From Atrichornis clamosus (taxonomy: Eukaryota; Chordata; Aves; Passeriformes; Menuridae): 64,000 nt of DNA. The DNA is taken from NCBI GenBank assembly GCA_013400975.1, contig WBMZ01000211.1, positions 248,001 through 312,000 on the forward strand. The letters run 5' to 3'. The notes beneath the pieces were generated by a model. It was not told the DNA's origin. It searched no databases and saw only the letters and a list, made by a program, of their open reading frames with translations. The number at the start of each line of letters is the position of its first letter. The first letter of the stretch is position 1. The position numbers and the translations under genes are program-made. Below, piece by piece: positions 49,270-61,724 of this stretch.

Positions 49270-49850
49270 GGCACAGACTAAACAAAAATTCAGGAAGTAT
49301 GATGAGAAAAAGTTTTATTTCAGGAGGCAGAAAAAAAGAAGGTGGAAGAAACAGTTATTTTGGACCTGACTAATAAAATATTTGAAAATATAAATGTGTG
49401 AAGGTGTTTTGAATGAGTTCATGAGAGACAGTGCCAATGATTCTGCAGAAAATAAGAAGTGAGAAAAGCTGAACAGGAACAAGACAGCTATAGGTCAAAC
49501 TCACAGGTGCATCAGATGAAGTGCAAATCTATCAAATACAGGAGAAAAACATCAGCATCTAATGCCAGAATTGGGGGCTGCAGAGCAAAATGGAGTCATG
49601 GAAAGACACAAGAAGCAGTAAGAAACATAAAAAACTAGACCTGGAAAAACATAAGTACGAGACTTCTCCAATAAGACAAATTACAAATGCAAAACTCCCA
49701 AACATATTCAGTACCTGTTTTGCTTAATCTTCAAAGGAGACTGAGAGATCAGATATTGAGCACAACTGGTGATAAGAGAAAACAGAAGAAAGAAAACAGT
49801 TTAAAATAAAACTGGCAAAATCTCGACACTTCACAAAATTCCAACATTCA
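49270..49850 (+). other. Purine-rich block, possible ancient LINE remnant
   Basis: The + strand is strongly A/G-biased over about 580 bp and contrasts with its neighbours. Such strand asymmetry is typical of the sense strand of old LINE coding regions, but no reverse transcriptase motif can be read. It contains no long open frame. Confidence 0.3.
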
Positions 49851-52800
49851 CAATGATAAGGATATCTTGCTGAAATGAGATCCAGTTATTCTGCTCCCCT
49901 TGATCCTGCAGCTGACAAAACACACACACGAGAAAGTAACAGAAGAAACCCCACGTTGCAGGGGCCTGGTGAATGCTCATGGTGCCTCTACCATCGAGCA
50001 GGGCTCTCATCCTTTACCAACGCAACAGCAGAACTGTCACTTAGGTTTTTTACTCACTGCTATTTGTGACAAGTTTTACGGGCAACCAGCTGTAATCCAG
50101 ACTTCTTTCTACTACAGCATTCTACATTTTCACACCCTTTTGTTGCCATGTCCATACTGCTGTATCATATTCTACCTCTCGACCAGTCAAGCATGTCTTA
50201 CACTTTTACTTACTTGGTTTGTAATTCTCTCCTTTCCAACCGTTTGCATAAAGGACAGTCTTTCACTTTGTACAGGACAAATAGAGTCAGTACGCACAGA
50301 AATTTATTTTTAGAGAAAAAGTGCTGAAGTTACCACTTTTGTGTTTCCCTATCTTCAAGGTTCTCTGAGAAATTTCTGTAGCTCATTCACAGAGCATCTC
50401 CCTGCTACTGCGAGCTCTCTCATGACACGGAGAGAAAAGAAAATGAAGTGAATCAGAAATCAAGTGCTGAGCATTCACAGTCCTGTGCTCACTGTTCATT
50501 CTCCTTGGAAGCAGAGCCTCACCTAATTACAAGGTTCTCAGCACTCACAGCTGTGTGGTACAACGTGACCCAGGTGTGCAGCACCATTACAGAAACAAGA
50601 CGAGAAACACAGGCCTCCCGCGCTGATATCTCCGTGACAGGGTATTTTCCAGAATTTCTGTGCTGATAAGCACTTGATGATACAGAAGGTTACATAAATA
50701 GACAGGTAGACAAAGGTAGATAAGAAGAGATGTGACATGTAGTGACAAACACATTTTGGGGTGCAAGTCTTACAGCACAGTCAGTAGAAAGCCCAGGGCA
50801 AAGTGGTATTTTATTAAGGTAAATCACACAGCATGGAGAAAGACTAAGCAGGGTTATCAAACCTTCTCATTTCATCACAAACAACAAAAAGAGACTGCTG
50901 CCTACCGTTTAAAGAAAGGTCTGACTAGAATGAACCTTGGCTGTGGAATTCTCAATAAAATTGCTGCTTTTAACAAAGGTCTTCTCCCTCCCACTGGCAA
51001 ACAACAAAGCATCTGACTGTGTTCAAAAGTCCTCAAACTAAAAGCAAAGTAACAGATTCAAAACCACAAGTATGTCATAGAGCTATAAATCCAAAAGCTG
51101 CAATACAATTTGGCTACAAGTATTTTTTTTTTTACTATAATCAAAGCTCTTTAGGTCTGTGTCCTTTGTGATTTATCAATAAACAGGTGAGTTATATTTG
51201 CAGGTGCCTGTCAATCTCAATCTGAGGGAAGTAAAAGACCTTCTTTCCCTGCCATAATGTGGATGCGTTATGGAATTTTCTATGCTATCTCTAATTTATT
51301 TTAGGAGAGCACAGGATCCCTGCAGCAGAAAATATTCCAGTGACTCACAACTGCTGGGTGTAACCACTTAGCTTAACATCACTGAACATTATTGTCTTCA
51401 ACCACCAGCCTGCTGATCTTCCAAGGCAGCAGGATGCTGGCACGGCCTCGGCATTCAGAACATCTGTAGCACTCCAGGAATCTTAAGTATTGCCAGTCTT
51501 TTACACTTCTCACCATCCTTTTTAAGAAAAGAGTTTAAAGTTGACATTAACCATGTGCATGCAGTTAGCCTTGATATACAGCATTTCCTGAAATCTCTTC
51601 ATAAAACAAGTATAAAGAAAGAGTAGGTCATTAAAGTCTGGTAAGATCTCATTCAGTTGGAAAAGTCAAGATCTTAAAACTGACTTTCCATTACTGACGT
51701 TGTATTAACAAACAGTGTTTATGGATTAATTCTAATCTGAGTTTTCTGCTCCCAATCTACTCTGAGAACATCGACCTTCCAACCTAAATTCTGCTATTTA
51801 CAGATAGGATATTACACTTTATTCGCAGTGAATCCTTTCGAAAAATTGATAAACTTAACTTTTGCAGGAGAGAATATATTTTACAAACATACTTCATCAT
51901 CAAAAGGGTGAAATATTTTAAAAATTCCACCATTCAAATGGTTGAACAAACATACTCAGGCAGCTGCCTAGAAACATCTCTTCTTGGGAAGTATTTTTGA
52001 TGCATCAGTGAAAATGTACTTAGACCGAATTTAATCTGTATGAAAAACCATGGCATGTGTACAGCTTTTTAAATAAACTCCTCATGTGTCAAGGTGGTGC
52101 CCCACACATATATGCTGGCTCACTTGGATGGAAGCCAGGCTTTCCAAGAGATCTGCTGCCACGGAGAGATCGTAGCAGGTTGACATATTTTTCAAGAGAG
52201 CACAGCACACAAAGTACTCCCTGTGCTTCTTCTAAAAAGAGGCTCTCCTTGGAAAAATCTAGCCCAAAGGGAAGGGTGGGGGTGGAGAGCTTGAGCCTTC
52301 TTGCTCGCGCTCTGAAAATGTAATGTATTTGCACAGGGAAGGCTACGCACAAATATGGTTAGTGCTCTTAGTGACTAGGATCGCTTTCTGTAAAAGAGAA
52401 GCCATCTCTGAGAGTTAAACTGCGTGCATGTATATTGAGTTGTTTATGGAAATGCATTATTTCAACAGGCTTTCCAATCAAAATTTTAGTTAGGATTTGT
52501 CCTGCTTAGGCACAAACTCAATTTATTTACCAAGGTAAACACAGCATAGAAATTAGCAGTTATATATTTCTAGGCTAGAGGTGTCAAGGAGAAGGTTTGA
52601 GTTCCAGAAGACTGAATAAAGAACTAAATTCAGTAATCCATACACAACTGCCTGAACGCTGGGAAGGGGACAGGAGTAGCTGGACTAAATAGTACTAAGG
52701 ATCACCATAGGAGGGTCTGTAAACCTGGAATTATTGTTGGATTAGACCTCTATTTTGGACAAGAATTACTTGATTGGCTACCTAGAGAATCAGGTTGGTA

Positions 52801-53459
52801 TCACTTGGCTAAGTTTATTACTTGGAATAAGGCTCAGACCAAACTAAGAGCGGGGACCGGAAAGCAAAGCTAGCAATAATAAAAGAGAAAAAAGCTGTCT
52901 TTATATAGGAATTCAGAGCATGTTTAGTCTGGACTCATTGCTCCAGCTGGACATCTTGCAGAGGACAATATTACAAAATGTAACTCTAATTCCTGTTGCA
53001 ACCTGAGTAAGAAATACAGCTTTCTTCCATCTGATACCTTTATGGTGTGAGCACAAGTTAATGATTAATAATTTAAATGGGAAGTGCAAGTCACGTGGCC
53101 AGGGATATATTAAGGGATGAGGGGGAAAAAGTCTTCAGGACTAGATCTTAAAAACAGTTTCTAGCATGGAAAGATAAATAAGAGCCCAGTGGTCTTGGCC
53201 TGGTTTGTGATTAGTGTTGGCTCAAGAAAGAAGAGCCTATGAAGCTGAAAGGAGCATTAAATCATAAAAGACAAGCAAGACCAGAGGTAAAAAGATGGTA
53301 AAAATATATTAGTGAGGTAGAAGCTATACTTGAACTATGAAATTATACCTGCCCCATTTTAGCCCTGTAGGTCTTAAAAAATCCAGCACACCTTTGACCC
53401 TCTCCCAAATCCTGCACAATGGACTGTGTCTTCCTGTCCTGTCCACAGCACTCACTTCA
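49851..53459. other. Unique non-coding DNA
   Basis: No gene or assignable repeat. The frame at 49900-50313 is without domain. A donor-like CAGGTGAGT lies at 51184-51192 with a poor upstream tract, and a T run lies near 51123-51133. A TATATAGG word lies near 52903 without other promoter features. Confidence 0.6.
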
Positions 53460-53734
53460 TCCCTGTGAGCCCTTCAAGCTTCAGCACTGCTTTGGGTTCT
53501 GCAGACGCCTCCAAAATGAGAGTTGGAGGAAGCAGGGCTAAATGAGCTGCCACTCCAATTCAGGCAAGTGCTAGCCAGCCCTGCACCTGCACTTAGATGC
53601 AGCTTTCAGGAAGGCAGAGAAGCAGGAGTGAGATGAGTGCTGCGGGCTGAGAGCCCTGCGGGTGAGCCGGGCCTGTGGACGGAGGGGTAGGCGCGCTGCC
53701 ACTGGCAGTAGGGTGTGTCAGGTCCCACTGCAAG
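53460..53734. other. GC-rich patch with a dense 52-bp CpG cluster
   Basis: Six CpGs lie between 53643 and 53695 (including GGTAGGCGCGCTGCC) at the end of a GC-rich stretch. It contains CGGGTGAGCC, a word it shares with the CpG patch at 2592-2825, where the same sequence forms a donor-like site. No open frame with a domain is present. Confidence 0.35.
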
Positions 53735-55788
53735 GGTGAAGGATGGCATTTAGGTTAAGGATAGAGCTTGGAAAGGGAGAGCATCCGCAGCTGAGTGATA
53801 GACCTTGACATGATCACACAGCTAAAATAAGAGCTGGAAAAAACGGGAGGAAATGTAATGTCGCTCCTTCTAAAGCTGGTATGAGGCTCATGGGTACAGC
53901 TCAGGCTGTCAGTGGTCAGGGAAAGAGAAACTCTAGAAGTGAAAACAGCCATGGATTGTCAAAGATTTAAAATTAAGACACACAAAAGAAACCATAGGGG
54001 AATTTCTACTCCTGCTACAGCAGGTACAGAGCCTCTGGCAACAATCCAGAAGACAGGTTAGGCTGGTTTAAAGTTGGGAATGCATAGCTGGAAAGCTGAA
54101 ATTGATGGTGATTGTTTAAAACCTCACAAGGAAAAAATGAGGACTGGAGGGAGAAGAGGGAATTAATCTATCACTCTGTTCAAGACAGATACCAGTTTAT
54201 GTTAGCAAAAAGGCTGGATTTAGAAATAAGAGCCCCCAGAAGGCTGCTGTTGCTCCTCAAGTGCTAAGCACAGCCTAGGGCTGGTTCAGTTGGAATTTGT
54301 CCAACAGCATAGGCTCTACCTTCTCAAGGATCAAGGAATATGTGAAAAGTATAAAGGCCTGGCAGAAACATCTGCCATAGAAGACTGAAACTTCAGACTC
54401 AAGTAATGCTCTACACAAATATCACACAAAATCAGTGCTTTCTAAAAGAGCAATAATCATCAGCAGTCTCCAATAAAGTGCTCTTGTTTTTACCATTTAA
54501 CAGAGGTCTTAATACATCATGAGTGGTGAGGATCGTAGAAAAACTTTGGCTTCAGATTTCAAGTACTACCTCTCTGGAGTTTTTAAGCATCTCTTGAAAG
54601 GCAGACCTTGTTGAAATAGAGGCTTGGATTAAGAAGGAAGAAGAGAACTTCTTGCCTTGCAAGGAAAAACCCTCCCTTCTCTCCCACAACAACTTTGAAC
54701 CATTTTTCCTTTTAGGCAGAGGACCCTGTAAAAGGATGTCTGCCATGAAGATCTGCAGATGGTTATACAACACATGAGAATTGCCTGTAATCTTAGGATT
54801 CTGTGAGCTCATGAAGATGATTGATGAATGCTTTTGTTCAGTTAGTTAAGAAGAGTAAGTTAGCTTTAATTTGGTTAAAATCAGGTTAGTTATGGTTACA
54901 TCCCTCATGATTTAGTAAGGTTAACAGTAACAATACTGTAACAACCAGCTGTTATCTGAAAATGCAGAATTTTTTGTGCTTCCAAATGAGAAAAAGGAAA
55001 TGGCATTTGTAGCACCTTCCATCTCAGAAGGAAAATCTCTATGAATATTAGTGGGAAAAAAATAGGAGTTACAGAATCTCCTTAAAAAGAAGTCTATCAG
55101 AATCCGTTAGATTCCCACATACAGAAGCAGACACACAGATGACAATCCCATTCTAAAGTTTCACTCATTAATCTGACACCACATGAGGATATTACAGTAT
55201 TAAGATGTTTTAGTCTTTTCTCTTGGCATTTGCAGTTCTGATGATGATCCACCCACCTTCTCTTCCCCCAAGCCTCTAAGTACCAGTGCTCACATTGGTT
55301 TATAATCCACTCTACTGTAGTGTAGTTAAATACATCTCACTGTTTCTAATTTCGTAAGAGTTTCTTTCATGGTTCCAATGCCCTTATACTCACAGCACTT
55401 CCTCTGTATTCCTCCGTGTTGCCCTGCACACTCTCGGTTCCTGCTGATTTTATTCAGAGTCGATGATCAGCACCTTTCAGAACATAATCTTATTTTATAG
55501 ACATAAGCTGTAATACTTCCTTGGGCCTTGGCTGGTTATTGCTGTGCTCTGTGGCTGAGATGAGCATGCAGCACTCACAGAGTCCCTGATGTGGCCCCAC
55601 GGAGCCTCTCCTCCTAGTTTTCCTAACCTCTATTCATGAAGCTGTTTGGACCACTCTGGGAGATACCAGAGATAGATTTGAAAGAATACATTTCAATATT
55701 AGGGAGAGGATTGTGCCGACTTGAGATGGAGAAGCACATTTTTGGGAACGAAAACTACATTGCATGATCTTGCTATCCTGTGTTCTTT
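53735..55788. other. Unique non-coding DNA
   Basis: No gene is supported. Several GTTAG/GGTTA words cluster at about 54840-54930 but not as a regular array. Confidence 0.6.
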
Positions 55789-55797
55789 CAGGTGAGT
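55789..55797 (+). promoter_or_regulatory. Recursive-splice-site-like motif (CAG|GTGAGT)
   Basis: A pyrimidine-rich tract (TCCTGTGTTCTTT, 55776-55788) leads into CAG at 55789-55791 and directly into GTGAGT at 55792-55797. This fuses a good 3' splice site to a consensus 5' splice site with no exon between, the known architecture of recursive (ratchet) splice sites in very long introns. Whether a + strand transcript covers this position cannot be seen here. Confidence 0.3.
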
Positions 55798-58194
55798 CTG
55801 CAACATCATTTGGCAGGGAAAAAAGAAGTCCATTCTCTGTTCAAAGAAAGTGAGATATATTGGCATTGTTATCCTCACATCATTACTATAAGAAAACCAT
55901 TTTATGACTGTCCATAGTCAAACATAAAATGCATGAGTAGAGCCTGGAAATCTTACAAAATGCAATCAGTGAAAGACAAAATACTGAAAAACAGCCATTT
56001 CCTACGGCCATAAAAAGGTATTATGAGCAAGACAAAGACCACTAGAAACTATAAAAGTGGGGCGTAAAAAGATATTTGAAACTTCTTTGTTTGCAACCAT
56101 GCACTCTTTTAATTTTGTCTTCTATGACAACAAATATTATCACACTCCAGGGCTTCAGTTTAAAACAAAGAAACAAAACCTGCAAACTGCACAGTATTTA
56201 TGTTGCCTTAGATCTACAATATATATATCAGAATATCAGAAAGCCACAAATTCCACAAGGAAATTATAGTTTAGGTGAACATGGAGAGCTGAGAGGAGCA
56301 GCAAGCATGATGTATACTGAAATGAATCCTCACTAGTATTTGCTAAAGTAAAGCAAGGTGTATTGAAAGAGGCCTCCCTGTTATGTTTTATTTCTTCTCC
56401 TGACAAAAATAATGAAGGTGATCTTCTCCACACTTATGGAATTATAAAGAATTGGTGTGGCTGGTGTTTTAGAATATTTAATCCCTTTACATCAGCAAAG
56501 GGATTCATTCGCAGAGAAAGCGTGCAGCGGAGTGAACGCTGTAATCTTATTCTTTAAAAACACAGTTGGCACAGAAATTGTCCATTTTACTCAGGAGGAT
56601 GCAATTACATTTCAGCTTTCATGTAAACCTGCTTCCTGGAATTGAAAAGCCTGCGCATGAACAGAAACAGAACAGCAGGGAAAAAACAAAGACTATGGCT
56701 GGCTATGGATCATTTCTCCTTCTCCACATGGTTTGAGGGAGAAATATCTGGCTGTACCTGGTGAAGACAATCTGCAGTAAGCAAGCTTGTATCGGCCCTG
56801 CTGACCTAATGGCAGCAAGGAGTCTAGGGCTGAAGAGTTCAGACTCCTGGGGAAATCAGATAATCCGACCCCTCATGGCTTTTAGTAAAGATTTTATGAG
56901 CCACACAAGAGGGGAAAAAAAAAACCAAACAACCACAGGGGACGAAAAAACCAAACTCAAAAAGTACAGAGAAATGGGAAGTCATCTTAGGTCTCTAGGG
57001 AGGAATAAGTCAATCAAAAATCAACCCAAATCCAGCTGCTGGGACTAAAATAGAGAAGCCCCACTCACAGCTCACTCTACCAAAGCCTTTGAGAGACAGC
57101 AACACAAATTGCCAAGAATGTTTTAACTGAATAAGATTCTGTAAGGAAGCTGAAGTGTGTTCATTTGGTTTAGGATTGTTAATAAGAAAAATAAACTTTC
57201 TGTGAGAGTGGAGGAGAAAAGAATCTAAACAGGAAGTCTTTATTCTTTCCTCTCAGCTGGATATGTGAAAATGAATGAAATGCAAGGAAACTCAGGCATC
57301 AGGCATTTGAGTCAGGGTGCTCTGTTCACAAGATGAGAAGACTTTGGTTAAATGAAGACAGTCCCACTTTTATTGGCCAAAAATACACCAAAACACTCTG
57401 AAAAAACCATTCTGACCATGCTAGAAGAGGAGCGATCATGAAATTCCTCAAATTTCAAGAAATTGGAAAGACATTTCTCTTTCAACTCTGTACTATAATG
57501 AACAAAAGGAAAGCTTGAATTCAGATACAAACTATAAATATAACATTCAGGTCAGAAACTCCCGGCTTAAGAAATTACACTCTGATTTTGTAAGGCTACA
57601 GTAAGTTAATTAACATTTATTAATCAATGTTAGTTTCAATGTGAAAAGCAGTAAATTGGGTCAGAAGAGGTTATTTCTACATTCACACAAACACAGCTTA
57701 TGTTGTGAGACATAACTGAATGCAAGTCTTGATCTGTTAATTATCAAGGTCTCTACTGTGTAGTTTTAGATACTTTGATCAAATGTTAAAAAACTCCTGT
57801 GACAGACAGATGAGCATTTGGAAAAAACACGGTGCTCACATTTTATTATAATCTCTCCTTTTTTTATGAGTATCAAGTTGTTGGACAGAATAAAAAGCTC
57901 AAAGATCTTTTTGATGAATATCTTAAAAATGTCTAGTTGCTATCAATAACATGATTAAATTTCTGTACCCTTGATATTTGGCATGTCTGCCAAGGAAGAG
58001 CAAAGTTATTACCAATAACATCTTTGTTATGTAATGTAGAGAAATTTAAGTCACCGTTGACAGTTCAGTGAGGAGAACTAGCAATGAAAAAATCATATCA
58101 CACATTCCTTAGTTTGGTCACATTTGTACTTTGGTAAAGTATACATTGAGAAGTAGACATGCATGTCTGGTTTAACAATTTTGTATTTTGGAGT
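55798..58194. other. Unique non-coding DNA
   Basis: AT-rich sequence. TATAAAAG at 56050-56057 followed by TGGGGCG is an isolated TATA-like word. A short TA run lies near 56219-56229. No gene is supported. Confidence 0.6.
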
Positions 58195-58217
58195 TAAAAA
58201 AAAAACAAAAAACAACC
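58195..58217. repeat. A-rich simple repeat
   Basis: A run of ten A residues followed by CAAAAAACAACC. Low-complexity sequence. Confidence 0.8.
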
Positions 58218-59043
58218 AAGTGTGGTAAGTCCACTGTGTGATTCAGAAGGAGGAGCTGTAAAGGTTTCATCTCCTAATCCTTTGTTTCTATGCAACAGTG
58301 CAGTATGGAAGTCAATCCACAATTTGCAGTGGAAACCTGAGATCTAGCGGACAAGGTGAGCTCCATCTTAAGCTAAAATCCCCAGACCCCACACAGACAA
58401 GCCAATGCCAGGACTGCTGCAATCTACTGAAATGCTCCTGTTGCACCAAAGACAGGCACCCATAGAAATCACTTTGCTTTTACCCGATATTATGAGTAAA
58501 GGCAGTGTGAAGGAAGCCACCATAGTCTTCACACAATGAATTTGGTGGGAGCTGCACTTTATGTTAAATGACCTGAGATTAAAGGGCTGCTTTTGAAATA
58601 ATTAAGACGTGTTATGTTTTTTCTGAACTTAATACATATTCAACAGCAACTGCAAAGGTATGCCTATTTGCTCAGGAAAAAGTATTTTAACTCAAAATAA
58701 ATTTTTGCTAACCTAAACCACTTCTAAGACATCAATGTAAAATGCTCTTGCATGATTTTCTTTCAAGACAAAAATGCATTGCTCACTTAAATTCTTTCCT
58801 TATCTGGTTAGAAAGCCTTCTATTGCACAGAAAACTGCATTTACTTTACTATTTGTTGTGTTGATTATATTTTACCCCATTTTTCTATGTAATCATACTT
58901 GTTTTCTATTTAAAGAAGCCAGAAAAGCTAACAATTTTTTCCACAGTCGTAACATCATTCTCTTTCTTTAGAAAAGCTTATGAAACCTATTTCTCCTAGC
59001 ACTTTCTCACAGGTAATGCTTACAAATTATTGTTTTCTAAGAT
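58218..59043. other. Unique non-coding DNA
   Basis: No gene or repeat is assigned. A donor-like CAAGGTGAGC lies near 58349-58358 without a convincing acceptor. Confidence 0.6.
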
Positions 59044-59069
59044 CCTTTTTTTTTTTTTTTCTCTTTTCT
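59044..59069. repeat. Pyrimidine tract with T15 run
   Basis: CC followed by 15 consecutive T residues (59046-59060) and CTCTTTTCT. It could be the antisense of a poly-A tail, but no retroposon body is recognisable beside it. Confidence 0.85.
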
Positions 59070-60652
59070 GGAGACACTTCAGCTTGTCTATATCCGAAAT
59101 TGCAATACTCAAAACTTGCATTAGACAAAGCATCAGCAACTTGAAATCAGGATAATTATGTCCTTTGTCTTTCACACCATATTTCTGACTATAAACTGCA
59201 GAATCACATTTGTCTCTTTTTGCAATAGCTTCATATTGTCAACTCACTCTGTTTGCTTTTGCCTGTGAGCCTAAGCTTGTGATCCAAATCCTGGTCTAGC
59301 CAATTATTCCATACAGCACAAGTGCAGGGTGGATAATGCATTCTTCACCTTCTGCTTTCTAATATGGGGGGAAAGAGGACATTGACTTTCACACATAATC
59401 CATGGAGTCAGGCACACGCCTCAGCAAAATTCAGAGTAGCTGTGTCACTGACCAAGGAGATTGCTGGAGTCATCCCACTCCAAGCACCACTGCAGACACA
59501 GCCCAAGGGAATACTGGGACCAGCACCATACTCTGCAACCCCCTGTTTTCTCCAGACTGAAAGGTAGACCCCATCAGCCACTTGGAATACTGTTTAGAGT
59601 CCTCTCCCAAAGACAGGCACTCTTCCAGGATGGTTAAAATTAAAAAAAAAAATTTTAAAAAAAGGTAGACAAAATGGCAATATCTCGGTATAACAGCATC
59701 TCACCCAGATCACATTAAAAAAGGTGGGGCCAGGAGTCATTTCACCATAGAAAATATTTTTACCCACAGGTTCTGGCTCACAGCTCACCTGTAGATGGCC
59801 TGTGGCCTCCGCTGTGCTTGAGCAACCTTAACTCTTCTGGCTGAAATTACTCTGTTGGAAAGAACTGAAAAGTCTCAGTGCCTAAAGAAGAATGAACACG
59901 GCTCTTAAAGCTAACAGCAGCTGACATAGGCTGGGGAACATTTTTGTGTCAGCTTCAATATTTAACCAGAAAAGCATGGAACATGAATCTCGATTTCCTA
60001 TGTAGTGTTTTGCTGTGGACTTTAGTCCTGGAGTAATTAGTGCCAGGAGAAAACTCTTCTCACACAGCAAACTAGGTGCTTACCTGGTTTCCTAGCAAAC
60101 AAGTCATATGTTTTCCAGACGGTAATCATTTGTGAGAATTTATTTTTAACATAAATTCGGCTATAATATGAAAGTTCAACTGCTACCAATTGTCAGTTTT
60201 CCCTAGATTTAGGCAACAATATATTTTGGGAGTATGACTCAGGAAAGCATTCACATGACCAAGTGAAGCAGGTGGCCAGGACCTACCACATAGCATCAGC
60301 TTCATCAGAACATCCTCAGAGAAGGAAAAATAGCTCTTAGCTGTTTGGGGAGATGATCAGAGGGTGGAAGAAGAAAACTGTTCTAAGGTATAGGTTATAA
60401 TTATTTCAACCAATAAACCAAACTGCAGAGCAGTTTGCCTCAGCAACACAAAGAGAAACATTTTAAGAAAACACTACTCTTCTGACGAAAGTGTTTATAC
60501 TGTGTTGCCGGTAAGTCTTGAAAAAACTCCTTTCCACAGGGGGCTTCAGTCATAAGTTTAAATTATGCCTGTACCAAAGAAACAGCTTACCTGGTTCTCT
60601 CCCAAAATATCTCACACAGCAGCACAGCTCATTTATTCGCCCAATGTTTCAG
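59070..60652. other. Unique non-coding DNA
   Basis: No supported gene. Two antisense donor-like sequences (GCTTACCTGG on the + strand) lie near 60079 and 60587 without matching exons. Confidence 0.6.
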
Positions 60653-60964
60653 CTGCAATAGGAGAGAGAAGTTGTTTGTTAGTCTGTTGGGAAGGGAGAT
60701 GTTCAAGATCCCATAAAACTCTCCCTGTCTTATGAAGATTTATGCCAAGCTCTGGGTCCTGTGGATGCCCAGGAACAGGAGGCTGGCAGACTCCACTGAG
60801 GTCCCACAAGTTCCACTGCAGCCGAAGCGCCGTGTGCCGCTGGGATTCCTTCATCTCCTTCTGCATGTGAACAAGACAAGAGGGGTTTGTTATTTCTGCC
60901 ATTCCTTGGCTTCTTAACGAGGCTGTGCCCAAGTCAGCTGTTATAAAAGCTGGGCGGTTTCAAG
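60653..60964 (+). other. Exon-like segment, non-coding candidate
   Basis: This 312-bp, relatively GC-rich stretch is preceded by an acceptor-like CCCAATGTTTCAG ending at 60652. It is followed by a perfect donor consensus, CAAG then GTAAGT from 60965. The + frame inside (60732-60917) stops before the donor and has no domain, so a non-coding RNA exon is the most this could be. TATAAAAG at 60942-60949, next to GGGCGG, would alternatively suggest a promoter, which conflicts with the donor 16 bp downstream. Chance is quite possible. Confidence 0.2.
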
Positions 60965-61360
60965 GTAAGTGTTACATCTTTAGCCAGAGATTTGAGAAAA
61001 GGAGCCCACCGTCTTAACTCAGACCAGCACTCCAGGAGCACTCCATAGGCAGTTCTGATTCAGATTGATACTTGGGACGCATGTAACGCTAGGGACATGG
61101 ATTGTTCCCTTATTTGTTTATATGTTAATCAGAACTAAAGATAGATCTAAAAGGAATAAAAATTTTCATCAATCCACAATGGACTTGTGGATTTATTTTA
61201 CTTGCAAGCAGGTCCCATCTGACCTGTCACTTAATTAAAAAAGTTTTCTAGATCTATCTTTCAAAGAAGTCCATGCCTACAGAAATGCTAGTGATATCTG
61301 TAATTTACAAGGCATTAATTTACCATAAATCAAATAAGAGCTTTCTTTTGGGTGTTCAGG
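60965..61360. other. Unique AT-rich non-coding DNA
   Basis: Nothing recognisable between the exon-like segment and the TTTGG repeat. Confidence 0.6.
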
Positions 61361-61394
61361 ATTTGGATTTGGTTTGGTTTTGGTTTGTTTTTTT
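61361..61394. repeat. Degenerate (TTTGG)n simple repeat
   Basis: Alternating GGATTT and GGTTT units run into a T run. A small imperfect pentanucleotide microsatellite. Confidence 0.8.
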
Positions 61395-61688
61395 CCTTTT
61401 TTAGGTTAATGTTCTATTATCTTTTCAGGTTCAAGACAAGGGACCAGAGCCTCCTCACTGAAAGTTATTTCCTTAGCATTCTCTTACAAACTCATCATAA
61501 AACCACAAAATATTTTTATTCCTTCTTTAGCTTAGGAAGTGTTAACATGTAGCTGAAAGCAGCTGAGTGGAAATACATTAGCAGAGCTTTCCTGCACTCC
61601 ACATTACGACTGAGCTCTTAGGTATTTACTCATTTGAACTGTACCACTCAGTAACATTGTCAATAAGAGTTAATTACATAAAGGTCTA
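61395..61688. other. Unique AT-rich non-coding DNA
   Basis: Nothing recognisable between the TTTGG repeat and the 18-bp tandem duplication. Confidence 0.6.
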
Positions 61689-61724
61689 CTAGACAGTATG
61701 ATAACCCTAGACAGTATGATAACC
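61689..61724. repeat. Exact 18-bp tandem duplication
   Basis: CTAGACAGTATGATAACC occurs at 61689-61706 and again, without a mismatch, at 61707-61724. The sequence is not low-complexity, so a recent local duplication is the simplest explanation. Confidence 0.92.

Noticed and set aside
56050..56057. TATAAAAG word followed by a G-rich stretch
   Set aside because: Isolated; no CpG cluster, initiator or downstream frame.
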